DNA of 64,000 nucleotides from Klebsiella terrigena. GTDB lineage: Bacteria; Pseudomonadota; Gammaproteobacteria; Enterobacterales; Enterobacteriaceae. The notes under the pieces are model-generated. The model made no database searches, was not told the origin of the DNA, and saw nothing but the letters and a program-made list of their open reading frames with translations. Location of the stretch: assembly GCF_006539725.1 (NCBI RefSeq), contig NZ_BJNO01000008.1, forward strand, positions 112,681 to 176,680, given 5' to 3'. This document shows positions 7,960-21,036 of this stretch, one piece after another (within the stretch, counting starts at the first letter, position 1; each line of letters opens with the position of its first letter). A program made the position numbers and the translations under genes.

Positions 7960-8631
7960 TCAGGCAATATTCAGGTACTTATGCGTTTGCATCGACAGCC
8001 GCCAGTTGCGGGCGATGCAGGTCTCGATACAGAGACGCGTCGCATCCTCTTTCTGGCTGATAGGCTGCAGAGCGATAATCCGCGGCTTGTCGTCGGTCAG
8101 CGTTTCCAGCAGTTCATCCAGCGCTTCGATATCGCGCACGCGACCCACCGGATGCTTGATTTCATCCGCGCGCAGCAGCGCCTGCGACAGCACGTCGTAA
8201 CCGCCGCGCATGTTGACCTTAGGGGAAACCGTCACCCAGGCTCGCGGGCTGCAGCGCACTTCATGGGTGCCGCTGGTTTCAATCTGGCAGCTGAAGCCGT
8301 TATGCTCAAGCAGGGTCGTCAACGGGGTGAGATCGTGGATGCAGGGCTCACCGCCGGTGATCACCACGTGACGAGCGGTCCACCCCTGGCGGCCAATAAT
8401 CGCCAGCAGATCTTCGCCGCTGGCCGGGCCCCATTTATCGCTCTCTTTGGTTTTCGCCAGAATGCTAAACAGCGACACTTCCCGATCGGCAAGTTTGTCC
8501 CAGGTATGTTTGGTATCGCACCAGGCGCAACCAACCGGGCATCCCTGCAGGCGAATAAAAATGGCGGGCACGCCGGTAAAGTAACCCTCGCCTTGCAAGG
8601 TCTGGAACATCTCGTTAATCGGGTACTGCAT
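7960..8631 (-). CDS. queE: 7-carboxy-7-deazaguanine synthase QueE
   Basis: 223 aa from MQYPINEMFQ, as in E. coli; a Met two codons upstream (8637) is possible. It is a radical SAM enzyme whose [4Fe-4S] ligands are Cys31, Cys35 and Cys38 in GCPVGCAWCDT. It converts 6-carboxytetrahydropterin to 7-carboxy-7-deazaguanine in the queuosine pathway. The later motif VVITGGEPCIHDL is the SAM-binding GGE segment. QueF, acting later in the same pathway, is encoded 21 kb to the right. Monocistronic, convergent with ygcE. Confidence 0.95.
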   Translation of the reverse strand: MQYPINEMFQTLQGEGYFTGVPAIFIRLQGCPVGCAWCDTKHTWDKLADREVSLFSILAKTKESDKWGPASGEDLLAIIGRQGWTARHVVITGGEPCIHDLTPLTTLLEHNGFSCQIETSGTHEVRCSPRAWVTVSPKVNMRGGYDVLSQALLRADEIKHPVGRVRDIEALDELLETLTDDKPRIIALQPISQKEDATRLCIETCIARNWRLSMQTHKYLNIA

Positions 8632-9112
8632 AATCATCTCTGTTTAGGTTCTAAACGATCATTATCGCAGATTTGCACGCCCAGGTCTTGTCCTCAGCTG
8701 CGATGGCGTGCGCTTCACTCCACCCAGCCCTAAGGCCAACCATCAGAAGATAAAACTGCGGTTATTGTTCCTCTTCACGCCGCCAGATTTATAAACTTTC
8801 CGCCGCCGGGTAATAATTCATTTTATTTTTTAGATTCACGCCTTTGATGTAACCAAATGTTTTAAGTATTACATTTTATAAAAATTTAAAAAACCGATCG
8901 TTAAATAAAATAACCATTAAAATCATACATGTACAAACTGATACATGAAAGATCGAATCTTTATAAATAGCCTGATGTCGAATCCAATCGGCGCCCGTTC
9001 ATAACCTTAATACCGTCTTAAGGAATGGCCTAAATGGCCCATTTGCCATTTACCCGCCGTTTAGTTTAGCCCGCCTAGAATCCACTCGACTAACCATGAT
9101 GAGACTGTATCC
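8632..9112. other. AT-rich intergenic region upstream of the SDR gene
   Basis: No gene recognised. About 8780-8990 is markedly A+T rich compared with its surroundings. It contains the repeated word ATACATG (around 8929 and 8941) and, near the following gene, an inverted repeat AAATGGC (9032-9038) / GCCATTT (9045-9051). It presumably holds the queE promoter and the promoter of the gene at 9113; no -35/-10 pair was clear enough to call. Confidence 0.5.
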
Positions 9113-10222
9113 ATGAATACATTATTAATAACAGGCGTTACCGGATTTCTGGGTGGAGCAGTTCTAGAGAATATCCTGAATCAAAAAAATGGGGTTAATC
9201 TGCTGCTTTTAGTTCGTGCCGATAATGGTGAAGCAGCGCTTGCCCGGGTTAAAGACAATCTGCGTAAATTCAATATCGCCGAGGAGACGCTGGCGACGCT
9301 GAGTACCCGGCACATACTGCTGGGTGATTTGGCGAATCCAGAAGGATTCCTTGCCGATCCGCGCCTCGACGGCGTCACCCACGTGCTCAACTGCGCCGCC
9401 GTCGCCTCGTTCGGCAACAATCCGCTGATCTGGAAAGTCAACGTTGAGGGGACGCTCCGCTTTGCCCAGCGCATGGCCGAGGTCTCCGGGCTGCAGCGCT
9501 TCCTGCACGTTGGCACGGCAATGTCGTGCTCGCCGGAGCCTGATTCTCTGGTTGCGGAAAGCGCCGAATTCCGCGAACGCGCCGAGCACCTTGTGGAGTA
9601 CACGCACTCTAAATCGACCATCGAGCGGCTGATGCAGCAGGAGTGCCCGACGCTCCCGCTGACTATCGCCCGCCCTTCTATCGTCGTCGGCCATACCCAT
9701 CACGGCTGCCAGCCCTCCAGCAGCATCTTCTGGGTATTCAGCATGGGCCTGATGCTGCAAAAGTTCATGTGTTCGATGGAGGACAGGATTGATGTTATTC
9801 CCGTTGATTACTGTGCCGACGCGCTGCTGATGCTGCTCGACAGCCCGCTGGCTCGTGGAGAAGTGGTGCATATTTCGGCGGGGGAGGAAAATAGCGTCAA
9901 GTTTGCCGAGATTGACAGCGCGATGGCCTCAGCGCTGGAGCGTCTGCCGGTCGGCGACAGCTATGCCCAGGTGAGCTACGAGACGCTGGTTAAGATGCGC
10001 CGTGAGCTAAAAGATATCTTTGGTCCGTGCAACGAGCGCCTGATGCTCAAAGCCATGCGCCTGTACGGCGCGTTCGCCACGCTTAACGTCCGCTTCAGTA
10101 ACGATAAGCTGCTGAGTATGGGGATGCCCAAACCGCCGCGCTTTACCGATTACATTGACCGCTGCGTGCAAACGACCCGCGGGCTTTCTATTCCGCAACA
10201 GATGGCCGTCGACTTTAAATAA
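9113..10222 (+). CDS. NAD(P)-dependent extended SDR, fatty-acyl/thioester-reductase-like
   Basis: 369 aa. The N-terminal Rossmann motif GVTGFLGG (8-15), Thr135 in HVGTAMS and the Tyr163-x3-Lys167 pair (YTHSK) define an active extended SDR. The GFLG glycine pattern, the long insert and the pattern SIVVG resemble the NAD_binding_4 group (reductase domains of NRPS/Lys2, fatty acyl-CoA reductases, male-sterility proteins) more than sugar epimerases. No carrier-protein or adenylation domain is present, and no neighbour suggests a substrate. It occupies the queE-eno interval, where E. coli has ygcG, behind an AT-rich upstream region. Function unknown; may reduce an acyl thioester or a hydroxy-ketone. 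Confidence 0.75.
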   Translation: MNTLLITGVTGFLGGAVLENILNQKNGVNLLLLVRADNGEAALARVKDNLRKFNIAEETLATLSTRHILLGDLANPEGFLADPRLDGVTHVLNCAAVASFGNNPLIWKVNVEGTLRFAQRMAEVSGLQRFLHVGTAMSCSPEPDSLVAESAEFRERAEHLVEYTHSKSTIERLMQQECPTLPLTIARPSIVVGHTHHGCQPSSSIFWVFSMGLMLQKFMCSMEDRIDVIPVDYCADALLMLLDSPLARGEVVHISAGEENSVKFAEIDSAMASALERLPVGDSYAQVSYETLVKMRRELKDIFGPCNERLMLKAMRLYGAFATLNVRFSNDKLLSMGMPKPPRFTDYIDRCVQTTRGLSIPQQMAVDFK

Positions 10223-10238
10223 TCGCCGGTCTGCGGAC

Positions 10239-10271
10239 AAAAAAAATGCCAGTCCGCAGACTGGCATTTTT
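10239..10271. terminator. Bidirectional terminator after eno and the SDR gene
   Basis: A 9-bp stem ATGCCAGTC / GACTGGCAT with loop CGCA is flanked by eight A residues on the left and five T residues on the right. It can end transcription from both convergent genes. Confidence 0.9.
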
Positions 10272-10290
10272 ATATCAGATAAAGACGGGC

Positions 10291-13322
<3,032 letters not shown>

Positions 13323-13531
13323 TTAGGGTGAAACGATGGAATAACCAGGACGGGAAAGTAGTATACCCGAACACGACGAGCGCCACAAACTTTCATTACT
13401 CCGTCTCCTTTCCAGGTCATGACAAACATAGGGAGTGAGAAAATAGCCCCTTTTGGGTAAATGTTTTTGACGCAAATCAAGCGCTTGTCATTTAAAAAAT
13501 CACACAAATAGCGCTTGATCACGAAAACTCG

Positions 13532-14323
13532 TTAGAGATCAGTTTCCTGCCGCTTTACCTCTTGCCACACTTCTTCCATGGTATCGAGGTCCACGCCGGT
13601 CATCTCCAGCCCGCGAGCGCTCACAATGCGCTCAACTTCGCGGAAGCGACGCTCAAATTTCAGGTTGGCTTTTTGCAGCGCGGTTTCGGCTTTGACGCCT
13701 AAATGACGGGATAAATTGACCGTTGCAAACAGCAGGTCGCCGACTTCCTCCTCCAGTTTAGCTTCATCTACCACCGCCTGCTGCACTTCGTGCATCACCT
13801 CATCGATCTCCTCGTGCACCTTGTCCAGCACCGGGCCGAGCGAGGTCCAGTCAAAGCCCACTCCCGAGCAGCGCTTCTGTATTTTATGCGCGCGCATCAG
13901 CGCCGGCAGGCTGTGCGGAATATCATCCAGCGCGGAGTGCTGGGATTTTTCCGCCCGCTCGGCGCTTTTTATCTCTTCCCAGCGCGCCAGCACTTCGCTG
14001 CTGGTACCGGCGCTGGCATCGCCGAAGATATGCGGATGGCGGCGCTCCAGCTTGTCGCTGATAGCCGCGCAAACGTCGTCAAAGGCAAAGCGCCCCTCTT
14101 CCTGCGCCATCTGGGCGTAGAACACCACCTGGAACAGCAGGTCTCCCAGCTCGCCGCGCAGATCGTCAAAATCTTCGCGGGCGATAGCGTCCAGCACTTC
14201 GTAGGTTTCTTCGAGGGTATAGGGGGCAATGGTGGCAAAGGTCTGCTCTTTGTCCCACGGGCAGCCGGTTTCCGGGTCGCGCAGGCGTTGCATAATGCCG
14301 AGCAGGCGGTCGATTTGAGTCAT
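13532..14323 (-). CDS. mazG: Nucleoside triphosphate pyrophosphohydrolase MazG
   Basis: 263 aa starting at MTQIDRLLGIMQRLRDP, with ribosome site AAGGA; a Met five codons upstream is disfavoured. It has two tandem MazG repeats. The first has the metal-binding EETYEV..D and GELGDLL pattern (about 35-75), and the second has EEIDEV and EEVGDLLFATVN (about 160-190). It hydrolyses (d)NTPs to NMP and PPi, and in E. coli lowers ppGpp levels. In E. coli mazE-mazF sit between relA and mazG; here they are missing and mazG follows relA after 143 nt. Confidence 0.96.
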   Translation of the reverse strand: MTQIDRLLGIMQRLRDPETGCPWDKEQTFATIAPYTLEETYEVLDAIAREDFDDLRGELGDLLFQVVFYAQMAQEEGRFAFDDVCAAISDKLERRHPHIFGDASAGTSSEVLARWEEIKSAERAEKSQHSALDDIPHSLPALMRAHKIQKRCSGVGFDWTSLGPVLDKVHEEIDEVMHEVQQAVVDEAKLEEEVGDLLFATVNLSRHLGVKAETALQKANLKFERRFREVERIVSARGLEMTGVDLDTMEEVWQEVKRQETDL

Positions 14324-14422
14324 GGTGATTCCTTGCAAAATTACGCGTATTTCCCCTCACCCACCCCGTTTAGTCAGAAAACCGCAGCCCGATGCCGGCA
14401 GCGCCGGGGCCGAGCCAGAGGC

Positions 14423-14446
14423 AACCTCTCCCTGCCGGGAGAGGTT
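14423..14446. repeat. Inverted repeat in the relA-mazG interval
   Basis: A 10-bp perfect stem AACCTCTCCC / GGGAGAGGTT with loop TGCC lies in the gap where E. coli carries mazEF. Outer flanks CCCCTCAC (14353-14360) and GTGAAGGGG (14451-14459) are nearly complementary too. It resembles the dispersed C/T-rich intergenic palindromes common in enterobacteria and may act as a terminator for relA. Confidence 0.55.
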
Positions 14447-14466
14447 GGTGGTGAAGGGGAGAGAAA

Positions 14467-16704
14467 TTAGCCGCCGTGCAGGCGGCGGGCATCAATAACG
14501 TCCGGCACCTGGTTCAGCTTGCCGAGCACGCGGCCCAGCACCTGCAGGTTATAGATTTCGATATTCATATCGATGGTGGCCAGCTGCTGTTTGGTATCGC
14601 TACGGCTGGCAACGCCCAGCACGTTGACCTTCTCGTTGGCGAGGATGGTGGTGATATCGCGCAGCAGCCCGCTGCGATCGTTGGCGACCACGCGCACCAC
14701 CAGCGAGTAGCCCGCCGAATAGCTCTCTCCCCAGACCGCATCCACGATCCGCTCCGGCGCGTGCGACTGCAGCTCCGCCAGCTGATCGCAGTCTGCCCGG
14801 TGCACCGAGATCCCGCGTCCCTGGGTGATAAAGCCGACGATCTCATCGCCGGGGATCGGCTGACAGCAGCGTGCGATGTGGTGCATCAGATTACCAACGC
14901 CTTCCACAACCACCCGACCGTTGTCTTTGCTGCGATTCTGCGGCGCCCAGCTCTTCTGCTGCAGCTGCTTCAGCGCCGCCGCATCCTGCTCGGCCGCGCT
15001 CGGCTTATTGAACTGCGCCTGCAGGAAGTTGACCATCTGGTTAAGGCGAATATCTCCGCCGCCAATGGCCGCCAGCAGCTCATCCAGCTCGTTGAAGTTG
15101 TAGCGCGGCAGCAGATGCTTTTCTGCGTCCTTCAGGCTGATGCCGAGATGCTCAAGCTCATCGTCAAGGATCTGCCGCCCGGCGATAATATTTTTGTCGC
15201 GATCCTGCTTGCGGAACCAGGCGTGAATTTTCGAGCGCCCGCGGCTGGTGGTGACGTAGCCAAGGTTCGGGTTCAGCCAGTCGCGGCTTGGGTTGGGCTG
15301 CTTCTGGGTGATGATTTCAATCTGATCGCCCATTTGCAGCTGATAGGTAAACGGCACAATGCGTCCGCTGATTTTCGCCCCGATGCAGCGATGCCCGACG
15401 TCGCTGTGGATGTGGTAGGCGAAATCGAGCGGCGTCGAGCCGGCGGGTAAATCGACAACGTCGCCTTTCGGCGTAAAGACGTATACCCGGTCGTCAAAGA
15501 CCTGGCTACGCACTTCATCCAGCATTTCGCCAGAATCCGCCATCTCTTCCTGCCAGGCGATCAGCTTACGCAGCCAGGCGATACGATCTTCGTAACCGCG
15601 GCCGCCGCCCACCACTGCGCCAGCACCCTCTTTGTACTTCCAGTGCGCGGCGACGCCCAGCTCGGCATCCTCATGCATCTGGCGAGTACGAATTTGAATT
15701 TCCACCGTTTTGCCGCCGGGACCGAGCACCACGGTATGAATAGACTGGTAGCCGTTCGGTTTTGGGTTAGCGACGTAATCATCGAACTCATCCGGCAGAT
15801 GACGATAGTGAGTATGTACTATCCCCAACGCGGCGTAGCAGTCCTGCAGGCGCTCAGCGACGATACGCACCGCCCGCACGTCAAACAGCTCATCAAAGGT
15901 GAGATGCTTTTTCTGCATTTTGCGCCAGATGCTGTAGATGTGCTTCGGCCGACCGTACACTTCGGCCTTAACGCCTTCCGTTTTCATTTCTGAGCGCAGG
16001 TGGCCGACGAACTCGTCAATGTAGTGTTCGCGGTCGATTCGCCGCTCGTGCAGCAGCTTGGCGATGCGCTTATATTCGTCCGGATGCAGATAGCGGAAGC
16101 AGTAATCCTCCAGCTCCCACTTCAGCTGGCCGATCCCTAAACGGTTGGCCAGCGGGGCGTAGATATTGGTGCACTCTTTTGCCGCCAGTACACGCTCATC
16201 TTCAGGCTCGTCTTTGACTTCCCGCAGGTGGGCGATACGTTCGGCGAGCTTGATGACCACGCAGCGGAAATCGTCGACCATCGCCAGCAGCATGCGGCGA
16301 ATGTTATCCACCTGTTCTGAGGAGACGGAGTCGGTATGGGTGGCCTTGAGCTGGCGGATGGCCGCCATGTCGCGTACGCCGTGGATCAGGGTCACCACCG
16401 ATTTACCGACGCTCTCCTGCATCACCTCTTCGCTGACGACCTCACCGTCCGCCAGCGGGAACAGCATCGCGGCCCGCAGCGTATCGATGTCCATGCTCAA
16501 TGTGGAGAGAATTTCTACCATCTCCACGCCGCGCCATAGCAGGATATCCGCACGCGGATGCCCCTGCGTTTGCTCGCGACAATAGTCCCAGGTTTCGGCT
16601 AAGCGTTCACACGACTGCTGGCTGGAAATTCCCAGACTCGCGATCCATTTATTCGGGTCAAATTCACCAGCTTTATTTAGATGTGCACTTCTTACCGCAA
16701 CCAT
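14467..16704 (-). CDS. relA: GTP pyrophosphokinase (stringent response) RelA
   Basis: 745 aa, collinear with E. coli RelA (744). Order: degenerate, catalytically inactive HD domain; (p)ppGpp synthetase domain (VYGRPKHIYSIWRKMQKK, FDELFDVRAVRI, VEIQIRTRQMHEDAELG); TGS domain (DRVYVFTPKGDVVDLPAGST); helical and zinc-finger region with ARCCQPIPGD; C-terminal ACT domain (VVRVVANDRSGLLRDIT). It makes (p)ppGpp from ATP and GTP/GDP on ribosomes with uncharged tRNA. The C-terminal residue pattern RRLHGG ends the gene. It is downstream of rlmD on the same strand. The usual mazEF toxin-antitoxin partner downstream is absent. Confidence 0.98.
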   Translation of the reverse strand: MVAVRSAHLNKAGEFDPNKWIASLGISSQQSCERLAETWDYCREQTQGHPRADILLWRGVEMVEILSTLSMDIDTLRAAMLFPLADGEVVSEEVMQESVGKSVVTLIHGVRDMAAIRQLKATHTDSVSSEQVDNIRRMLLAMVDDFRCVVIKLAERIAHLREVKDEPEDERVLAAKECTNIYAPLANRLGIGQLKWELEDYCFRYLHPDEYKRIAKLLHERRIDREHYIDEFVGHLRSEMKTEGVKAEVYGRPKHIYSIWRKMQKKHLTFDELFDVRAVRIVAERLQDCYAALGIVHTHYRHLPDEFDDYVANPKPNGYQSIHTVVLGPGGKTVEIQIRTRQMHEDAELGVAAHWKYKEGAGAVVGGGRGYEDRIAWLRKLIAWQEEMADSGEMLDEVRSQVFDDRVYVFTPKGDVVDLPAGSTPLDFAYHIHSDVGHRCIGAKISGRIVPFTYQLQMGDQIEIITQKQPNPSRDWLNPNLGYVTTSRGRSKIHAWFRKQDRDKNIIAGRQILDDELEHLGISLKDAEKHLLPRYNFNELDELLAAIGGGDIRLNQMVNFLQAQFNKPSAAEQDAAALKQLQQKSWAPQNRSKDNGRVVVEGVGNLMHHIARCCQPIPGDEIVGFITQGRGISVHRADCDQLAELQSHAPERIVDAVWGESYSAGYSLVVRVVANDRSGLLRDITTILANEKVNVLGVASRSDTKQQLATIDMNIEIYNLQVLGRVLGKLNQVPDVIDARRLHGG

Positions 16705-16835
16705 TGTCCTCTCCTTAAGGGACCTGGCCTGCCGAAGTCGGCAAGCCTCAACTTTTACACGTCATCCTGCAAACCGTGTCGCGTCGGCGCCTGTCCGCTC
16801 ACCTCAGTTTCTGGGCTAAGCGGGCCGCTGAGGAT

Positions 16836-18176
16836 TTACTCTACTGCCGCCTCGATGCGATTCGTATGATTTTGTGCAAGCTTGTGCTCAAACAGCACCA
16901 TTGATTCCAGATGCCCGGTATGCGGGAACATATCCAGCATCGCCAGGCGTTGGATTTCATACCCCGCCGCTAAAAGCAGTTCGCTATCGCGCGCCAGCGT
17001 CGCCGGGTTACAGGAGACATAGACTACGCGCTGCGGGGCTAATTTTATAATGTGTAACATCACGCCAGGCGCACCGGCTCTTGCCGGATCGAGCAGTATT
17101 TTATCAAAGCCATGCTGCGCCCAGGCCTGGCGCGTCACGTCCTCTTCCAGATTTTCATGGAAGAATGTGACGTTATGCAGATGGTTAAGCGCGGCGTTCT
17201 CACGCCCCTTTTCCACCAGAGCAGGAACGCCCTCAACGCCCACAACCTGCGCTGCGCGCTGCGCCAGCGGTAGGGTAAAATTGCCCATTCCGCAGAACAG
17301 ATCCAGCACCCGGTCCTGCGGCTGAATATCCAGCCACTCGAGGGCCGTGCGCACCATCAGCTGATTAACGCCGTCGTTAACCTGAATAAAGTCGCGCGGA
17401 CTGAACACTAAGCGTAGTCCGTCTGACGTATACCATGGCGCTTCGCCGCTAATATGTTCAAGTATCTCGCTTTGCGGCGCGAGGTACAGGGAAAGACCGT
17501 GAGATTGCGAAAATCGTTCCAGTTTTTCTTTATCGCCGGCGGGCAGCGCTGCGGTATGACGCAATACCATCAGCGGCCCGTTATCGGCCTGCACCAGCTC
17601 AACGTGGCCCAGCTGACGCACGGATTTCAGACTGCTCAGACATTCGCGCACCGCCGGCAGCAATGCCTCAAGAGTGGGCACCAAAACGGGGCACTGCACC
17701 ACTTCGACAATGTCGTTGGAGCTGGCCTGGCGAAAGCCCATGCGTAATTGTTGGGTCTTTGGCTGATAATTCAAGCTCAGGCGCGCGCGTCGACGATAGC
17801 CCCACGGCGAAGCGGCTATAATCTCATCGACATCGCGTTTCATCAGGCGGCCGAGCGCGGCGCGTTTGCTTTGCTGCTGCAGCTCAACGCTGGCATGCTG
17901 CTGCTGGCAGCCGCCGCAGACGCCAAAATGCGGGCAGCGCGGCGTCTGGCGCTGCGGGCTGTCGTTGAGGCGGCGTTTTACCGTGGCGTGCGCGTACTGT
18001 TTTTTCTCGTCAACCAGCACGACCTCAGCCTGCTCCTGCGGCAGCAGGCCGCGAACAAACAGCGCTTTTCCCTGGTGACGCGCAACGCCCTGACCAAAGG
18101 GATCGAGGTCATTGACTGTAACGGTTATGATCTGGCGCGTCGTCACACGCCGTTTTGCAGAGTAGAATTGCGCCAT
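16836..18176 (-). CDS. rlmD: 23S rRNA (uracil-1939 C5)-methyltransferase RlmD
   Basis: 446 aa from [10 protein letters not shown]; the six codons upstream begin with TTG and lack a ribosome site. It has an N-terminal TRAM domain, a [4Fe-4S] cluster motif [10 protein letters not shown] (C-x5-C-x2-C plus a later Cys), and a SAM-binding methyltransferase fold with [16 protein letters not shown]. The catalytic Cys is in [12 protein letters not shown]. It methylates U1939 of 23S rRNA. Compared with E. coli (433 aa) it has a 13-residue C-terminal tail (ending TNRIEAAVE) not seen in that orthologue. Divergent from barA, 56 nt apart. Confidence 0.95.
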   Translation of the reverse strand: MAQFYSAKRRVTTRQIITVTVNDLDPFGQGVARHQGKALFVRGLLPQEQAEVVLVDEKKQYAHATVKRRLNDSPQRQTPRCPHFGVCGGCQQQHASVELQQQSKRAALGRLMKRDVDEIIAASPWGYRRRARLSLNYQPKTQQLRMGFRQASSNDIVEVVQCPVLVPTLEALLPAVRECLSSLKSVRQLGHVELVQADNGPLMVLRHTAALPAGDKEKLERFSQSHGLSLYLAPQSEILEHISGEAPWYTSDGLRLVFSPRDFIQVNDGVNQLMVRTALEWLDIQPQDRVLDLFCGMGNFTLPLAQRAAQVVGVEGVPALVEKGRENAALNHLHNVTFFHENLEEDVTRQAWAQHGFDKILLDPARAGAPGVMLHIIKLAPQRVVYVSCNPATLARDSELLLAAGYEIQRLAMLDMFPHTGHLESMVLFEHKLAQNHTNRIEAAVE

Positions 18177-18232
18177 CGTAGAGATTTGTCTCAATAAATA
18201 TACTGACTCTTATTCTCCCATAACGGAACCGC

Positions 18233-20986
18233 ATGACCAACTACAGCCTACGTGCTCGCATGATGATTCTTATTCTGGCACCCACCGTACTTATTGGTTT
18301 GCTGCTCAGTATTTTCTTCGTCGCCCATCGCTATCACGACCTGCAGCGGCAGCTGGAAGACGCCGGAGCCAGTATTATCGAGCCTCTGGCGGTCTCCAGC
18401 GAATACGGCATGAATTTGCAAAACCGCGAATCTATCGGGCAGCTGATAAGCGTGCTGCACCGCCGCCACTCGGATATTGTGCGCGCAATTTCGATCTATG
18501 ATTCGCAAAATAAGCTCTTTGTGACCTCCAATTTTCAGCTTAACCCCAGCGAGCTGCGGCTGGAAAAAGGGGCAAAGTTCCCCCACCAGCTCAGCGTGAC
18601 CCGCAAAGGCGACGTGATGATTTTGCGTACCCCTATCATCTCGGAGAGCTATTCGCCCGATGAGTCGCCGGTGACCGATGCCAAAATGCCCGGCAACATG
18701 CTGGGCTACGTGGCCCTCGAGCTGGATCTGAAATCGGTACGCCTGCAGCAGTACAAAGAGATTTTTATCTCCAGCGTCATGATGCTGTTTTGTATCGGGA
18801 TTGCGCTGATTTTCGGCTGGCGGCTGATGCGGGACGTCACCGGGCCGATCCGCAATATGGTGAATACCGTTGACCGCATTCGCCGCGGGCAGCTGGATAG
18901 CCGCGTCGAAGGGTTTATGCTCGGCGAGCTGGATATGCTGAAGAACGGCATCAACTCCATGGCGATGTCGCTGGCGGCCTACCATGAAGAGATGCAGCAC
19001 AATATCGATCAGGCGACGTCCGATCTGCGCGAAACCCTCGAGCAAATGGAGATCCAAAACGTGGAGCTGGATCTGGCGAAAAAACGCGCTCAGGAAGCCG
19101 CGCGTATCAAATCAGAGTTCCTCGCCAATATGTCCCACGAGCTGCGTACGCCGCTGAACGGCGTGATTGGCTTTACCCGCCTGACGCTGAAAACCGATTT
19201 AAACACCACCCAGCGCGATCATCTGACTACCATCGAGCGCTCCGCCAACAACCTGCTGGCAATCATCAACGACGTGCTCGACTTCTCCAAACTGGAGGCC
19301 GGGAAGCTTATTCTCGAGAGCATCCCGTTCCTGCTGCGCAATTCGCTGGATGAGGTAGTGACCCTGCTGGCGCACTCGGCGCACGATAAAGGGCTGGAGC
19401 TGACGCTCAACATCAAAAATGACGTGCCGGATAATATTATCGGCGACCCGCTGCGCCTGCAGCAGATCATCACTAACCTGGTGGGCAACGCCATCAAGTT
19501 CACCGAGCACGGGAATATCGACGTGCTGGTGGAGCAGCGCGCCATCAGCAACTCCCGGGTGCAGATCGAGATTCAAATCCACGATACCGGGATCGGCATT
19601 CCGGAGCGCGACCAGTCGCGGCTGTTCCAGGCCTTCCGCCAGGCCGATGCCAGCATCTCCCGCCGTCACGGCGGCACCGGGCTGGGGCTGGTGATTACCC
19701 AGCGGCTGGTGAAGGAGATGGGGGGTGATATCTCCTTCCACAGCCAGCCTAATCGCGGCTCGACCTTCTGGTTCCATATCAGCCTCGACCTTAACCCGAA
19801 CGCCATTCCCGACAGCCCGCTGACCGACTGCCTGCGGGGGAAAACGCTGGCCTATATCGAAGCCAACGCCGCGGCGGCCCAGTGCACGATGGAGCTGCTG
19901 GCTAACACGCCGCTGGAGGTGGTCTACAGCCCGACGTTTTCCGCTCTGCCGGAGGCGCATTACGACATTCTGCTGGCCGGTATTCCGGTTTCCATGCGCG
20001 ACCTTAACCAGCAAAAGGATAAGCTCACCAAAGCCTGTTCGATGGCCGATAATTTACTTCTCGCGCTCCCCTGCCACGCGCAGATCAACGCCGAAGCGCT
20101 GAAGCGCGAGGGCGTGGCCGCCTGCCTGCTTAAACCGCTGACCTCAACCCGGCTCCTCCCTGCGCTAACGGCCTCCTGTCGGACGCAGCCCGCGGTGATG
20201 TTGACGCATACGGACAGCAGCAAGCTGCCGATGACGGTGATGGCGGTTGACGATAATCCGGCCAACCTGAAGCTTATCGGCGTGCTGCTGGAGGACCTGG
20301 TCCAGAACGTTACGCTCTGCGAGAGCGGCCAGCGCTCCGTAGAGCTGGCCAAGCAGATGCAGCTGGATCTGGTGCTGATGGATATTCAGATGCCGGACAT
20401 GGACGGCATTCGCGCCTGCGAGCTCATCCGCCACCTCCCTCACCACCAGCAAACGCCGGTCATCGCGGTCACGGCCCACGCGCTGGAGGGACAAAAAGAG
20501 AAGCTGCTGAGCGCCGGCATGAACGATTACCTGGCAAAACCGATTGAAGAGGACAAGCTGCACAGCCTGCTGCTGCGCTATCAGCCGGGGATGCACGCCG
20601 CCGCCCCGCTGGCGGCCGAAGTGGTTGAACCCCCGGTCGATCATAACGTGACCCTCAGTTGGCAGCTTGCGCTGCGGCAGGCGGCGATGAAGCCAGACCT
20701 GGCGCGGGAGATGCTGCAGATGCTGATCGCCTTTATGCCAGAGGTGCGTAACAAGGTTGAAGAGCAGCTGGTGGGCGAAGCGCCGGAAGGGTTGCTGGAT
20801 TTGATTCATAAGCTTCACGGAAGCTGCAGCTACAGCGGCGTGCCGCGGCTGAAGAAGCTGTGTCAGACCATCGAGAGCCAGCTGCGCGCGGGAACCGCCG
20901 CCGAAGATCTGGAGCCCGAGCTTCTGGAACTGCTGGATGAGATGGATAACGTCACGCGGGAAGCCTGCAAGCTAATGGGCATCTAG
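18233..20986 (+). CDS. barA: Hybrid sensor histidine kinase BarA
   Basis: 917 aa tripartite sensor kinase. Two membrane helices (about 10-32 and 177-197) bracket a periplasmic domain. HAMP is at about 200-250. The DHp has the phospho-accepting His near 302 in [15 protein letters not shown], and the ATPase has the N, G1 and G2 boxes ([23 protein letters not shown]). The receiver Asp near 717 is in [13 protein letters not shown]. The C-terminal HPt domain has His near 860 ([13 protein letters not shown]). It phosphorylates UvrY in response to short-chain carboxylates, driving CsrB/CsrC transcription; csrB itself lies about 8 kb downstream in this window. Monocistronic, divergent from rlmD. Confidence 0.98.
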   Translation: MTNYSLRARMMILILAPTVLIGLLLSIFFVAHRYHDLQRQLEDAGASIIEPLAVSSEYGMNLQNRESIGQLISVLHRRHSDIVRAISIYDSQNKLFVTSNFQLNPSELRLEKGAKFPHQLSVTRKGDVMILRTPIISESYSPDESPVTDAKMPGNMLGYVALELDLKSVRLQQYKEIFISSVMMLFCIGIALIFGWRLMRDVTGPIRNMVNTVDRIRRGQLDSRVEGFMLGELDMLKNGINSMAMSLAAYHEEMQHNIDQATSDLRETLEQMEIQNVELDLAKKRAQEAARIKSEFLANMSHELRTPLNGVIGFTRLTLKTDLNTTQRDHLTTIERSANNLLAIINDVLDFSKLEAGKLILESIPFLLRNSLDEVVTLLAHSAHDKGLELTLNIKNDVPDNIIGDPLRLQQIITNLVGNAIKFTEHGNIDVLVEQRAISNSRVQIEIQIHDTGIGIPERDQSRLFQAFRQADASISRRHGGTGLGLVITQRLVKEMGGDISFHSQPNRGSTFWFHISLDLNPNAIPDSPLTDCLRGKTLAYIEANAAAAQCTMELLANTPLEVVYSPTFSALPEAHYDILLAGIPVSMRDLNQQKDKLTKACSMADNLLLALPCHAQINAEALKREGVAACLLKPLTSTRLLPALTASCRTQPAVMLTHTDSSKLPMTVMAVDDNPANLKLIGVLLEDLVQNVTLCESGQRSVELAKQMQLDLVLMDIQMPDMDGIRACELIRHLPHHQQTPVIAVTAHALEGQKEKLLSAGMNDYLAKPIEEDKLHSLLLRYQPGMHAAAPLAAEVVEPPVDHNVTLSWQLALRQAAMKPDLAREMLQMLIAFMPEVRNKVEEQLVGEAPEGLLDLIHKLHGSCSYSGVPRLKKLCQTIESQLRAGTAAEDLEPELLELLDEMDNVTREACKLMGI

Positions 20987-21036
20987 CCCCGGCAGCTCTG
21001 CGGGCCCAGGCAGCAGCCCGGCCCCGCGGAGCGCGG

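Noticed and set aside
18248..19057. 269-codon frame opposite barA
   Set aside because: Antisense to conserved BarA sensor and HAMP sequence; no independent support.
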